A DNA stretch of 64,000 bases from JAAUTT01 sp963846585. Its GTDB lineage: Bacteria; Bacteroidota; Bacteroidia; Bacteroidales; JAAUTT01. Below the pieces are notes generated by a model. The model had not been told where the DNA came from. It saw nothing but the letters and a program-made list of their open reading frames with translations, and searched no databases. Location: positions 310,001-374,000 of the forward strand of contig CAWJWO010000018.1 of assembly GCA_963846585.1 (NCBI GenBank). The letters are read 5' to 3'. The position numbers were made by a program, and so were the translations under genes. Of the stretch, positions 43,143 through 52,459 are shown piece after piece. Every line of letters begins with the position of its first letter. The first letter of the stretch is position 1.

Positions 43143-46019
43143 CTATCTGTCCACCGGCCCAAATCCTCCTCCTCCGGGACGGCCTCCCGGATAAAAGTCC
43201 CTCCTGCTTTTAAATTCGGGCGGAGCACCTTTAAAATTACGCAAAGTATAAGTAAAAGTCAGCATAAAATACCTTGGCAGTGTATTGTACCTTATATCCT
43301 GAGTTCCGAATGGGGACGTACTCCAGGTGATATTTTTGCCTTCCTTCAGGAGGTCATATACACTTACCTTAAGTTCCGCATTTTGCTTCTTTAAAAACTT
43401 TTTACCAAAGCTGCCATTCCAAACTATGTATTTCTGATTATATCCCTGGGATAATCCACTGTTTATCTGCGCCAATGCATCGGTTTCAAAAAGAAACCCG
43501 TTCCAAAAAATAAGATTTATCTTGCCGCTTATTGTCTGGTACATATAGGAAGAATTCCCTTTGGACTGACTGCTATTTACGGTTTTGTTCAGAGTGTTGG
43601 TATAAGAAAATGTAAAATCAGTATTCTCGCTGACATTGCTTGCCAACACTACCCCGTTGGTAAATGCTGAGGTATGATTAATATTCATTACTATCCCCGG
43701 ATGAGGGTTGGCCGGGCCTGGCACTAAAGATTCAATTTCTCCCGGAGTCAACGAATAATTCAAACCTGTAAGAAGGTTTAGCTTGCTTAAAATAAATTTC
43801 AGGGGGAAGCCAAAATTAACCATCGACCTTATGGACCATGTATTATTTAAATTTTCAGGTATTGAGAGGGAACCTCCGGGTTTTAACAATAGATTATAAA
43901 CCGGTACTACAGTATCTCTTTTAGGTAATCCTGATATTGTAAGATTCTCAACCGGATCAATAGTATATGTTCCACCAAAAAATGCTGAAAATGTGAGATT
44001 CTTATCAGGATTTGATACCATGTACCTGGCCATCAGGTTATGAGTATATTGCTGCCGCAGATTTGCATTTCCCATAGAAAGATTAGGACTGTTGCTTACA
44101 TTAAGGATATCCTGAAGTTGTGTAACTGAGGGTGGACTTGTCGAGGTTCTGTAGTAAATACGCAAATTACTCTGTATACCTGACCTGTATAAAAACAACA
44201 TATTTGGAAGGATATTAAAATATAACCTGGATAAGTTACCTGAGTGAGGGTAAACCAATGTGCCATCAAGTTGAGCCCGCTGAAAATCGGAACCGATAGA
44301 AAAATTAAATTTATCCAGTTTATAGCGATATGATATTCCAGGCCTGTTGGTAATATATGTGCTATTGTATACGCTGCTTAAAGTATCCAGAAATATTATT
44401 TTCCCATTTGCAATAGTATCTAATCTGGTGTCAGCCTGTGAAAATGTATATGCAAAGTTGTAAGCAATCTGCACCATTCCATTTTTCCATGCTGGTTCTG
44501 TATAAGCCAGATTAGCAGATATTCCGTGGGTTGGAAATTTAGAAGTTGTAAAATTGTTGCGTTCAGAGGAATCCAATAATACAGCATATTTGTTATAAAG
44601 AAATTGGTTAGTTGAAGAATTCCTGTCCGTAAATGTCGGTGTAATACTTACCGAGACCGTCCTTCTGGGAGTATGGAACTTCCGCCGGTAAACCAGTTCA
44701 TCGCTTATGCTGCTGCCGTTGGAAAGCATATAATTGTCATTTGTGATGGAATTTATAAATGATAATGTGTCAGATGCTGAAAGAGTATAGGAAGAAATTC
44801 CGGAAACATTGTTTTGGAAACTTATTTTCGGGGTCATTATGAATATATCCATGGTATCAGGATCCCATTCAAGACGCATATTAAAGCGGTTATTGTAATT
44901 TTTGGCATCGGAATGTGTCGTTTCATTTTGAATAAGGCCCTGGCTAAAATTATTAATGGACTGATACTCCAGATAATCGTTTTTAGAATAATTAAAAAAA
45001 TAACTTGCAGTTACATTCAATTTTTTCCCCCAGGCATTTGTATAGTTTAAACCTGAAGAACCTGTTGTTGTGATACCAGGCAGCGACTGAACAACAAAAT
45101 TGCGGCCATTGCCTCCCCCTGCACTAACAAGGTCCTGTGCGGCAAAATTCTGTTGATTGATGTTATCAGTCAACCCAAGATATGATATTCGTAACTGATC
45201 TTTAAAATAGTTTGCATTATCCCCAATTATATACCTGTCACTTAAATAATCCTTAAAATCACTCCCCGCGTAGAATTTACCAAATACACCGTTTCTCCTG
45301 TTTGTTTTAGTAACAACGTTTATAGTTTTTTGTGAATTGCCATCATCAAAACCTGTCAGTTCTGATTGCTCGCTAAGCTTGTTAAAAATCTGAACCTTAT
45401 CAATAACTTCCGCAGGAAGGTTTTTTAAGGTTATTGACGGATCATCCCCAAAGAATGGCTTACCGTCAACAAGCACTTTAGTAACCTGTTCCCCATGTGC
45501 TACATAGGTACCATTCTGTACTGTAACGCCCGGCATTTTTAAAATAAGGTCTTCGGCAGTAGCGTCCTTATTAACTTTAAAGGCCCCTGAATTCATTTCA
45601 GTGGTGTCGCCCTTTTGTGTTGATGCCGGAGGATCTCCTTTAATAACTACTTCATTTATTGACTGAGATTTAGCAAATAAAGTGAGAATCCCCATATTTT
45701 TCAATCCTGCCTGAGTTAATATTCTCAGGTTTAAATCCGAGTAACCAAGGAATGACGCATTTAATTTGATTTTTTGTCCCGCTTTTATTCCTTTAAAATT
45801 AAATATACCATCCTTATCTGTTGTTACTAAATCCAAAATAGCGGAATCAACAGTATTAATAATTTTTACATAAACACCTGGCATTGATTGTTTTGAATCA
45901 TTATCAATTATCGTACCGGTTAGTTTACATGGCTGGGCATGTATATTTTGCAATATAAAAACGGATATTATTATAGTAATATATTTTCTCACCGTAATAT
46001 TTTTATAACAATTCGACAC
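43143..46019 (-). CDS. TonB-receptor-like outer-membrane beta-barrel protein with regulatory N-domain
   Basis: 958 residues. Signal peptide about residues 10-28 (IISVFILQNIHAQ) after a short polar lead. A CarboxypepD_reg-like domain (KLTGTIIDNDSKQSMPGVYV) is followed by a plug with ILKMPGVTVQNGTYVAHGEQ and VLVDGKPFFGDD, and a long barrel (outer membrane protein beta-barrel family 3). The C-terminus is a Gly/Pro-rich tail (PGGRPGGGGFGPVDR) extending beyond the barrel. Such proteins occur widely in Bacteroidota with unknown ligands and usually lack SusD. Initiation at 46019 gives a ten-residue lead; a start at about 45986 is not excluded. Confidence 0.88.
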   Translation of the reverse strand: MSNCYKNITVRKYITIIISVFILQNIHAQPCKLTGTIIDNDSKQSMPGVYVKIINTVDSAILDLVTTDKDGIFNFKGIKAGQKIKLNASFLGYSDLNLRILTQAGLKNMGILTLFAKSQSINEVVIKGDPPASTQKGDTTEMNSGAFKVNKDATAEDLILKMPGVTVQNGTYVAHGEQVTKVLVDGKPFFGDDPSITLKNLPAEVIDKVQIFNKLSEQSELTGFDDGNSQKTINVVTKTNRRNGVFGKFYAGSDFKDYLSDRYIIGDNANYFKDQLRISYLGLTDNINQQNFAAQDLVSAGGGNGRNFVVQSLPGITTTGSSGLNYTNAWGKKLNVTASYFFNYSKNDYLEYQSINNFSQGLIQNETTHSDAKNYNNRFNMRLEWDPDTMDIFIMTPKISFQNNVSGISSYTLSASDTLSFINSITNDNYMLSNGSSISDELVYRRKFHTPRRTVSVSITPTFTDRNSSTNQFLYNKYAVLLDSSERNNFTTSKFPTHGISANLAYTEPAWKNGMVQIAYNFAYTFSQADTRLDTIANGKIIFLDTLSSVYNSTYITNRPGISYRYKLDKFNFSIGSDFQRAQLDGTLVYPHSGNLSRLYFNILPNMLFLYRSGIQSNLRIYYRTSTSPPSVTQLQDILNVSNSPNLSMGNANLRQQYTHNLMARYMVSNPDKNLTFSAFFGGTYTIDPVENLTISGLPKRDTVVPVYNLLLKPGGSLSIPENLNNTWSIRSMVNFGFPLKFILSKLNLLTGLNYSLTPGEIESLVPGPANPHPGIVMNINHTSAFTNGVVLASNVSENTDFTFSYTNTLNKTVNSSQSKGNSSYMYQTISGKINLIFWNGFLFETDALAQINSGLSQGYNQKYIVWNGSFGKKFLKKQNAELKVSVYDLLKEGKNITWSTSPFGTQDIRYNTLPRYFMLTFTYTLRNFKGAPPEFKSRRDFYPGGRPGGGGFGPVDR

Positions 46020-46129
46020 AAAATATCCGAAATACTTGCTAATTTTTAATAAAATGAAATAATTTAATTAATTATTTTGATAAAATAAATTATTCATATA
46101 ATTTTGTATCAGAAATTAAAATTTGGACA

Positions 46130-46195
46130 ATGAAAATTGCAAAACATAGTATCCTAAATGAATTTTTTAATAAATCTCTCAAAAAAGTTACCTGA
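46130..46195 (+). CDS. Possible 21-residue leader peptide ahead of gltB
   Basis: ATG 46130 to TGA 46193-46195 encodes MKIAKHSILNEFFNKSLKKV plus Thr, an amphipathic Lys-rich peptide. It is followed 38 bp later by a hairpin with a T run and then gltB. The arrangement resembles an attenuator leader, but there is no run of Gln or Glu codons to tie it to glutamate or glutamine. It could be chance. Confidence 0.25.
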   Translation: MKIAKHSILNEFFNKSLKKVT

Positions 46196-46232
46196 GGATG
46201 GTATGTTTGTATATATAAGAGCTATATATAAG

Positions 46233-46264
46233 AGCCATTCTCAAAGTACGGGAATGGCTTTTTA
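46233..46264 (+). terminator. Terminator-like hairpin in the gltB leader
   Basis: AGCCATTC pairs with GAATGGCT around an 11-base loop, followed by five or six T, 43 bp before the gltB ATG and pointing towards it. Because no gene ends upstream on this strand, an attenuation role for gltB is the natural reading. Confidence 0.6.
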
Positions 46265-46306
46265 CTTTTAATGACACCTACTTAACCTTTAATTTATATA
46301 AATATT

Positions 46307-49300
46307 ATGCAAGAAGGCTATCCTGATGCCAGCGGATTATACGACCCGGCACATGAACATGACAGTTGCGGAGTTGGTTTGATTGTTCAGATTAAAGGTA
46401 TCAAATCACACGATATTGTAGAGAAGGGATTACAGGTACTTGAAAATCTAAATCACAGGGGGGCAGAAAGTGCAGATGGAGTAACCGGTGATGGGGCTGG
46501 TATTTTAATTCAGATACCACACGACTTTTTTTGTTCACTTGGGTACCCGCTACCTGAACCTGGCAGATATGGAGCAGGGCTTATTTTTCTTCCTGCACGC
46601 AAAGATGAAGCCGATACCTGTATCAAAAAATTTTATGACATTATTAACCATGATGGGTTAAAGGTTATAGCACTTCGTGATTTGCCTGTAAAAAACGAAA
46701 TTCTGGGTGATATATCAAAATCTACCGAGCCCGTGATTAAACAGATTTTTGTTTCCGGATTCAATGATCAGGATACTCTTGAGCGTAAACTCTATATTGT
46801 TCGCAAGAAAATTGAAAAACAAATTTCTGAAAGCGGATTAAGGCAAAAAAAGGACTTTTACATACCCAGCTTATCAACGAGGAAAATTGTTTATAAGGGA
46901 ATGCTCACCTCCCTTCAGTTAAGGAATTATTTCCCTGACCTTACCAATCAAAAAGTAACCAGTGCAATTGCTTTGGTACATTCAAGATTTAGCACAAATA
47001 CATTGCCAACCTGGTCGCTTGCACAACCCTTTCGTTTACTTGGTCATAACGGTGAAATAAATACAATTAAAGGGAACCGTTTCTGGATGCAGGCCAGGGA
47101 ATCAATTCTTAAGTGCGATGACCTGGGCGATCTGAATGAAATTTACCCTATTATTGAAGCCGGAAAAAGCGATTCTGCCTCTTTGGATAATGTTTTTGAA
47201 TTCCTTAATATGGCAGGAAAGAGTCTGCCCCACGCATTAACTATGATGGTACCCGAATCCTGGAATAAGAAAAACCCAATTTCGGATAACCTGAGGGCTT
47301 ATTATGAATACAATGCTACTATGATGGAACCATGGGACGGACCTGCTGCACTCTTCTTTTCAGATGGGCGTTATGCTGGTGGTACTCTCGATCGTAACGG
47401 TTTGCGCCCATCAAGGTATTTGATTACAAATGATGACATAATTGTAATTGCCTCTGAAACAGGTGTGCTTGCTTTCGACCCTCAAAACATAAAGGAAAAA
47501 GGCCGGTTACGCCCGGGAAAAATATTACTGGTCGACACGGAAGAGGGAAAATTATTTTACGACACTGAACTTAAAGAAAATCTTGCAAAAGAAAATCCAT
47601 ATGCTGATTGGTTAAAACAAAACCGCGTAAACCTCGAAGATATTGCATATGCCAAAGAAATTTCCCCGGCAGTGAAGGATTACGAAAAACTTGCACATAC
47701 CTTTGGATATTCAAAAGAAGACATTGAAGAACTAATTATTCCTATGGCAATAGAAGGCAAGGAACCAACATCGTCAATGGGTAACGATACTCCTATTGCT
47801 TTGCTTTCAGATAAACCACAGCGTTTGTTTAATTATTTCCGGCAATTGTTTGCACAGGTTACAAATCCTCCTATTGATCCTATACGTGAGGAATTGGTTA
47901 TGTCGCTTACAGGCTTCATTGGTTCCACCCAACAGAATATGCTGGATGCCCAGCCCGATAATTGCAAGGTTATAAAAATTAAAAGCCCTATAATAAATAA
48001 TACTCAGTTCGATATAATTAAAAACCTGAGATACAAAGGTTTTTCGACTACTGTATTACCCATATTATTCCCGGCGTCCGATGGAGGCAACGGACTTGAA
48101 AAGGCGGTTGAAGAGTTATGTATTAAAGCCGAGCAGGCCGTTGATGAAGGAAAGAACTATATAATTCTTTCCGACAGGGGAGTAAATGAAACTTTAGCCC
48201 CAATACCATCATTGCTGGCAGTTTCAGCTGTACATCATTACCTGATTGAAAAGCGCAAACGTATGCAGATAGATATTGTGGTTGAGTCTGCTGATCCCCG
48301 GGAAATAATGCATTTTGCCTTGCTTTTCGGTTACGGGGCAAGCGCAATTAATCCTTATCTGGCTTTTGGGGTTTTGGATACTTTGGTTAAAGAACGTTCT
48401 ATTCAATCAGATTATCAAACAGCCGAACAACACTATATTAAAGCTCTTAGTAAAGGTATTCTTAAGGTCCTTTCTAAAATGGGAATATCTACCCTGCGCA
48501 GTTACCGTGCTGCCCAAATTTTTGAAATAATCGGCATACATGAAGATGTGGTAAATAAATATTTTGCCGGCACTGACTCACGCATAGGAGGCATTGGAAT
48601 CGAAGAAATAGCGCTTGAAGCCCTAATTCCTCACAGGGAAGCCTGGCTCGAAAATAAGGCAGATGGCATGTTGCCTAACTTTGGATTTTACCATTTCCGC
48701 AAAACAGGAGAAAAACACTCCTGGAATCCTGAATCAATTGCAACATTGCAATGGGCAACACGAATTAATGACTATAAAAAATTTAAAGAATATTCACATA
48801 TAGTTAATAATAAACCGGAACCTATATTCCTTCGGGATTTTCTTGATTATAAACGAAATCCGATAGATATATCTAAGGTTGAACCAATTTCTGCAATTAC
48901 TAAAAGGTTTGTAACTGGAGCAATGTCCTATGGTTCTATAAGTCGTGAGGCACATGAAGCAATGGCCATGGCTATGAATAAATTAGGAGGCAGAAGTAAT
49001 ACCGGAGAAGGCGGAGAAGATCCTGAACGTTATAAATCAAGACCCGATGGACTTAGCACCCGAAGTGCAATTAAGCAGGTTGCTTCAGGACGTTTTGGTG
49101 TTACTGCGGAATTCCTTGTAAATGCTGATGAACTTCAAATCAAGATTGCTCAGGGTGCAAAACCTGGCGAAGGTGGCCAGTTACCCGGACATAAAGTGGA
49201 TAAAATTATTGCCAAAACAAGGCATTCTATCCCGGGAATCTCTCTTATATCCCCGCCACCGCATCATGACATATATTCTATTGAGGATCTGGCACAATTA

Positions 49301-50812
49301 ATATTCGACCTTAAAAATATTAATCCTAAGGCTATTGTAAGTGTAAAACTTGTCTCTGAGGCCGGTGTTGGCACAATTGCTGCAGGTGTTGCAAAAGCCA
49401 AAGCTGACCTGATCCTGATAAGCGGAAGTGAAGGGGGTACCGGGGCAAGTCCTTCCAGTTCCATCAAATATGCCGGATTACCATTTGAATTAGGTATTGC
49501 CGAAACGCAACAAATACTTGTAATTAACAACCTTCGTGGCCAGGTTCGGCTGCAGGCCGACGGTCAGTTAAAAACCGGACGTGATGCTGTTATTGCCGCT
49601 ATTCTAGGTGCCGAAGAATTTGGATTTTCTACTTCAGCTCTTATTACTCTCGGTTGCATAATGATGCGTAAATGTCACCTTAACACATGTCCGGTTGGTG
49701 TTGCTACTCAGGATGAAAAGCTTCGTCAAAATTTTTCGGGCCGCTATGAATACCTTATAAACTTTTTTACTTTTTTAGCTATGGAAATACGCGGGATATT
49801 GTCGGAAATGGGATTTACAAGGATGGAAGACATAATAGGACGAAGCGATTTACTCACGGTAATTAATTCCAACCACTGGAAAGCAAAACATCTTGATCTC
49901 TCCAAACTTCTTTATAAACATGAAGAATCAGCAGGTAATGCCCTGTTTAACGTAAAACCCCAGGTACATAAAATTAAGGATGTTCTTGACCATAAGTTAA
50001 TATTGGGGTGTACTATGGCTATCGAACAAAAAGAGAAAGTTAAATTAACATTTGATATTAACAATTCCAATAGAACTACCGGGGCTATGCTTTCCGGTGA
50101 AATTTCGAGGCGATATGGTAGCGAAGGATTACCTGACGATACTATTAATGTTACCTTTAAAGGTTCAGCAGGCCAAAGTTTTGGAGCTTTCCTCTGCAAA
50201 GGTATTACGTTCCGCCTTGAAGGCGATACAAACGATTACATGGGCAAAGGATTATCAGGAGGCAGAATAATTGTTGTACCTCCGTCAGGCTCAACTCTTA
50301 AACCTGACGATAACATAATTGTTGGCAACACACTGTTATATGGTGCAACAAGTGGTGAAGTTTTTATAAATGGTAAAGCAGGAGAACGTTTCTGTGTGCG
50401 TAATTCAGGAGCAGTTGCTGTTATTGAAGGTGCCGGTGACCATTGCTGCGAATATATGACAGGCGGCCGTGCTGTAATTCTGGGATCTGTTGGCCGGAAT
50501 TTCGCTGCAGGCATGAGTGGCGGCATGGCTTATGTCCTGAATGAAGAATGTAATTTCGATTTCTTCTGTAATATGGAAATGGTTGAACTTTCACTTATTG
50601 AAGATTCACATGACGAACGTGAACTGAAAGGATTAATAACACGTCATCTTGAATATACAGGCAGCCCAAGGGCAAATCATATACTTGCAAATTGGGGTAC
50701 TTATATCCATAAATTTCTCAAGGTATTGCCAATTGAGTACAAAAGGGTACTTGATGAAGAAAAACTTGAGGCTCTCAGACGTAAAGTTGAAAGAGTAGAA
50801 CACGACTATTAA
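46307..50812 (+). CDS. gltB: Glutamate synthase (NADPH), large subunit
   Basis: 1501 residues. A 20-residue propeptide precedes the nucleophilic Cys21 (HDSCGVGLIVQ) of the class II amidotransferase domain. The central domain and the FMN-binding synthase domain follow (PGEGGQLPGHKV, LISGSEGGTGASPSSS), then the 3Fe-4S cysteines in CIMMRKCHLNTCPVGVATQ and the GXGXG beta-helix at the C-terminus (GKGLSGGRIIV, MTGGRAVILG). It makes two glutamates from glutamine and 2-oxoglutarate. Partner subunit gltD follows. A hairpin and a possible leader peptide precede it. Confidence 0.98.
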   Translation: MQEGYPDASGLYDPAHEHDSCGVGLIVQIKGIKSHDIVEKGLQVLENLNHRGAESADGVTGDGAGILIQIPHDFFCSLGYPLPEPGRYGAGLIFLPARKDEADTCIKKFYDIINHDGLKVIALRDLPVKNEILGDISKSTEPVIKQIFVSGFNDQDTLERKLYIVRKKIEKQISESGLRQKKDFYIPSLSTRKIVYKGMLTSLQLRNYFPDLTNQKVTSAIALVHSRFSTNTLPTWSLAQPFRLLGHNGEINTIKGNRFWMQARESILKCDDLGDLNEIYPIIEAGKSDSASLDNVFEFLNMAGKSLPHALTMMVPESWNKKNPISDNLRAYYEYNATMMEPWDGPAALFFSDGRYAGGTLDRNGLRPSRYLITNDDIIVIASETGVLAFDPQNIKEKGRLRPGKILLVDTEEGKLFYDTELKENLAKENPYADWLKQNRVNLEDIAYAKEISPAVKDYEKLAHTFGYSKEDIEELIIPMAIEGKEPTSSMGNDTPIALLSDKPQRLFNYFRQLFAQVTNPPIDPIREELVMSLTGFIGSTQQNMLDAQPDNCKVIKIKSPIINNTQFDIIKNLRYKGFSTTVLPILFPASDGGNGLEKAVEELCIKAEQAVDEGKNYIILSDRGVNETLAPIPSLLAVSAVHHYLIEKRKRMQIDIVVESADPREIMHFALLFGYGASAINPYLAFGVLDTLVKERSIQSDYQTAEQHYIKALSKGILKVLSKMGISTLRSYRAAQIFEIIGIHEDVVNKYFAGTDSRIGGIGIEEIALEALIPHREAWLENKADGMLPNFGFYHFRKTGEKHSWNPESIATLQWATRINDYKKFKEYSHIVNNKPEPIFLRDFLDYKRNPIDISKVEPISAITKRFVTGAMSYGSISREAHEAMAMAMNKLGGRSNTGEGGEDPERYKSRPDGLSTRSAIKQVASGRFGVTAEFLVNADELQIKIAQGAKPGEGGQLPGHKVDKIIAKTRHSIPGISLISPPPHHDIYSIEDLAQLIFDLKNINPKAIVSVKLVSEAGVGTIAAGVAKAKADLILISGSEGGTGASPSSSIKYAGLPFELGIAETQQILVINNLRGQVRLQADGQLKTGRDAVIAAILGAEEFGFSTSALITLGCIMMRKCHLNTCPVGVATQDEKLRQNFSGRYEYLINFFTFLAMEIRGILSEMGFTRMEDIIGRSDLLTVINSNHWKAKHLDLSKLLYKHEESAGNALFNVKPQVHKIKDVLDHKLILGCTMAIEQKEKVKLTFDINNSNRTTGAMLSGEISRRYGSEGLPDDTINVTFKGSAGQSFGAFLCKGITFRLEGDTNDYMGKGLSGGRIIVVPPSGSTLKPDDNIIVGNTLLYGATSGEVFINGKAGERFCVRNSGAVAVIEGAGDHCCEYMTGGRAVILGSVGRNFAAGMSGGMAYVLNEECNFDFFCNMEMVELSLIEDSHDERELKGLITRHLEYTGSPRANHILANWGTYIHKFLKVLPIEYKRVLDEEKLEALRRKVERVEHDY

Positions 50813-50816
50813 AAAA

Positions 50817-50962
50817 AGTGCTTAGTAATTAGTGCTTAGTGCTTAGTAATTTAATTAAATTGTGAAAATGGTTTATGAAGTTTATGGGATTATAAGGTTT
50901 ATTGCATTCCTATAAATCTATAAACCTAATAAACTTTATAAACTTTATAAACATATAAACTT
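50817..50962 (+). repeat. Word arrays between gltB and gltD
   Basis: GTGCTTAGTAATTAGTGC units (50817-50850) and AGTTTATGGGATTATAAGG (50878-50901) follow gltB. TATAAACCTAATAAAC and CTTTATAAAC units (50911-50962) end ten bases before gltD. So the 3' side has GGTTTAT and the 5' side has its complement ATAAACC. Confidence 0.82.
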
Positions 50963-50971
50963 TCAAAAAGA

Positions 50972-52393
50972 ATGGGAAACCCAAAAGGATTTTTGCTGTA
51001 TGAACGCAAAGAGGCCGGTAACAGACCTGTTGGCGAACGATTGTGTGATTTTGGAGAAGTTGAACAAACACTAAATGCCGAAGACCGTAAAATACAAGCT
51101 GAACGCTGCATGGATTGCGGTGTTCCATATTGCAACTGGGGATGCCCTGTTGGTAGTGTTATTCCTGAGTGGCAGGATATGTTGGGAAAAGGCGAATGGA
51201 AACGAGCAAGCGAGTTGTTACATTCCACTAACGATTTTCCTGAATTCACAGGCAGGATTTGCCCTGCTCCCTGTGAAAAATCATGCACTTTAAATATTAA
51301 TGATGCTCCGGTTACAATTCGTGAAAATGAATGTGCTATAGTTGAAAGAGCATTCGAAGATGGATTTATTAAGCCAAAACCACCAAAATACCGTACAGGT
51401 AAAAAAGTCGCAGTAATAGGATCAGGTCCTGCCGGAATGTCGGCAGCAAATATATTAAACAGAGAAGGCCATACAGTCACATTGTTTGAAAAAGATGAGG
51501 CAATAGGTGGTTTATTGCGTTTTGGGATCCCTGATTTTAAACTTAATAAATATATCATCGACCGCCGTGTTAATATTATGGAAGCTGAGGGGCTACTCTT
51601 CAGGACAAATTGCGAAGTTGGCAAAAACATTTCTGCCGCTGAACTGTTGGAACAATTTGATGCTATTATACTTACTGTAGGGGCTATGCAACCCCGTGAT
51701 CTTCCGGTTGAAGGCCGTTCACTTAATGGGGTTCATTTTGCAATGGAGTTCCTCACACAGCAAAACCGGTCAATTGCAAGACAATATTTCGAACCTGAAA
51801 AAAAAATTAAAGCAACCGGTAAAAATGTTATGGTAATTGGTGGCGGAGATACCGGATCCGATTGTGTAGGTACCTCTAACCGACAGGGAGCTTTAAGTGT
51901 AACCCAAATTGAAATTCTTCCGAAACCTCCGGACAAGAAAAATTCCGAGACTCCATGGCCCTTCTGGCCCAATATTTTAAAAACTTCCACATCTCATGAG
52001 GAGGGGTGCAACCGTTACTGGAACCTTGCTACAAAACGGTTTATTGGTGAAAATGGCAATCTTAAAAGTGTGGAAGTGATTGAAGTTCTCTGGGATAAGG
52101 ATGAAAACGGACGCATGAACATGACCGAAATAAACGGAACACAAAAGATTATTACCTGTGAACTGGCACTTTTATCAATGGGATTTACTCAACCTATGCA
52201 CCAGGGTTTATTGGACGATCTGGGATTAAAATATGATAACAGGGGAAATGTAGCCGTCGATAAAAAGTTCAAAACAAATACTGGGAAAGTTTTTGCTGCC
52301 GGTGATACTGTCTTGGGCGCCACCCTGGTAGTAAGAGCAATTTATTCCGGCAGACAGGCTGCTTTTAATGTTGCTGAGTTTTTAAACAAATAA
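50972..52393 (+). CDS. gltD: Glutamate synthase (NADPH), small subunit
   Basis: 473 residues. The N-terminal Fe-S domain has cysteines in ERCMDCGVPYCNWGCPVG and RICPAPCEKSCTLN. An FAD-binding segment follows (AVIGSGPAGMSAANIL), then an NADPH-binding segment (VMVIGGGDTGSDCVGTSNR) and the closing FAD contact FAAGDTVLGATLVVRAI. It passes electrons from NADPH to the large subunit. Codirectional with gltB, 159 bp apart, the gap filled with word arrays. Confidence 0.98.
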   Translation: MGNPKGFLLYERKEAGNRPVGERLCDFGEVEQTLNAEDRKIQAERCMDCGVPYCNWGCPVGSVIPEWQDMLGKGEWKRASELLHSTNDFPEFTGRICPAPCEKSCTLNINDAPVTIRENECAIVERAFEDGFIKPKPPKYRTGKKVAVIGSGPAGMSAANILNREGHTVTLFEKDEAIGGLLRFGIPDFKLNKYIIDRRVNIMEAEGLLFRTNCEVGKNISAAELLEQFDAIILTVGAMQPRDLPVEGRSLNGVHFAMEFLTQQNRSIARQYFEPEKKIKATGKNVMVIGGGDTGSDCVGTSNRQGALSVTQIEILPKPPDKKNSETPWPFWPNILKTSTSHEEGCNRYWNLATKRFIGENGNLKSVEVIEVLWDKDENGRMNMTEINGTQKIITCELALLSMGFTQPMHQGLLDDLGLKYDNRGNVAVDKKFKTNTGKVFAAGDTVLGATLVVRAIYSGRQAAFNVAEFLNK

Positions 52394-52402
52394 CTACATT
52401 AA

Positions 52403-52433
52403 TTTGGCAACCTTATAATAATTCCTATTTTTG
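52403..52433 (+). promoter_or_regulatory. Bacteroidota-type promoter of trpB2
   Basis: TTTG at 52403-52406 and TATTTTTG at 52426-52433, spaced 19 bp, match the -33/-7 consensus well. The -7 box ends 26 bp before the trpB ATG. This is the clearest promoter in the window. Confidence 0.65.
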
Positions 52434-52459
52434 TACCTATAACTTATAACAGCTGAACC

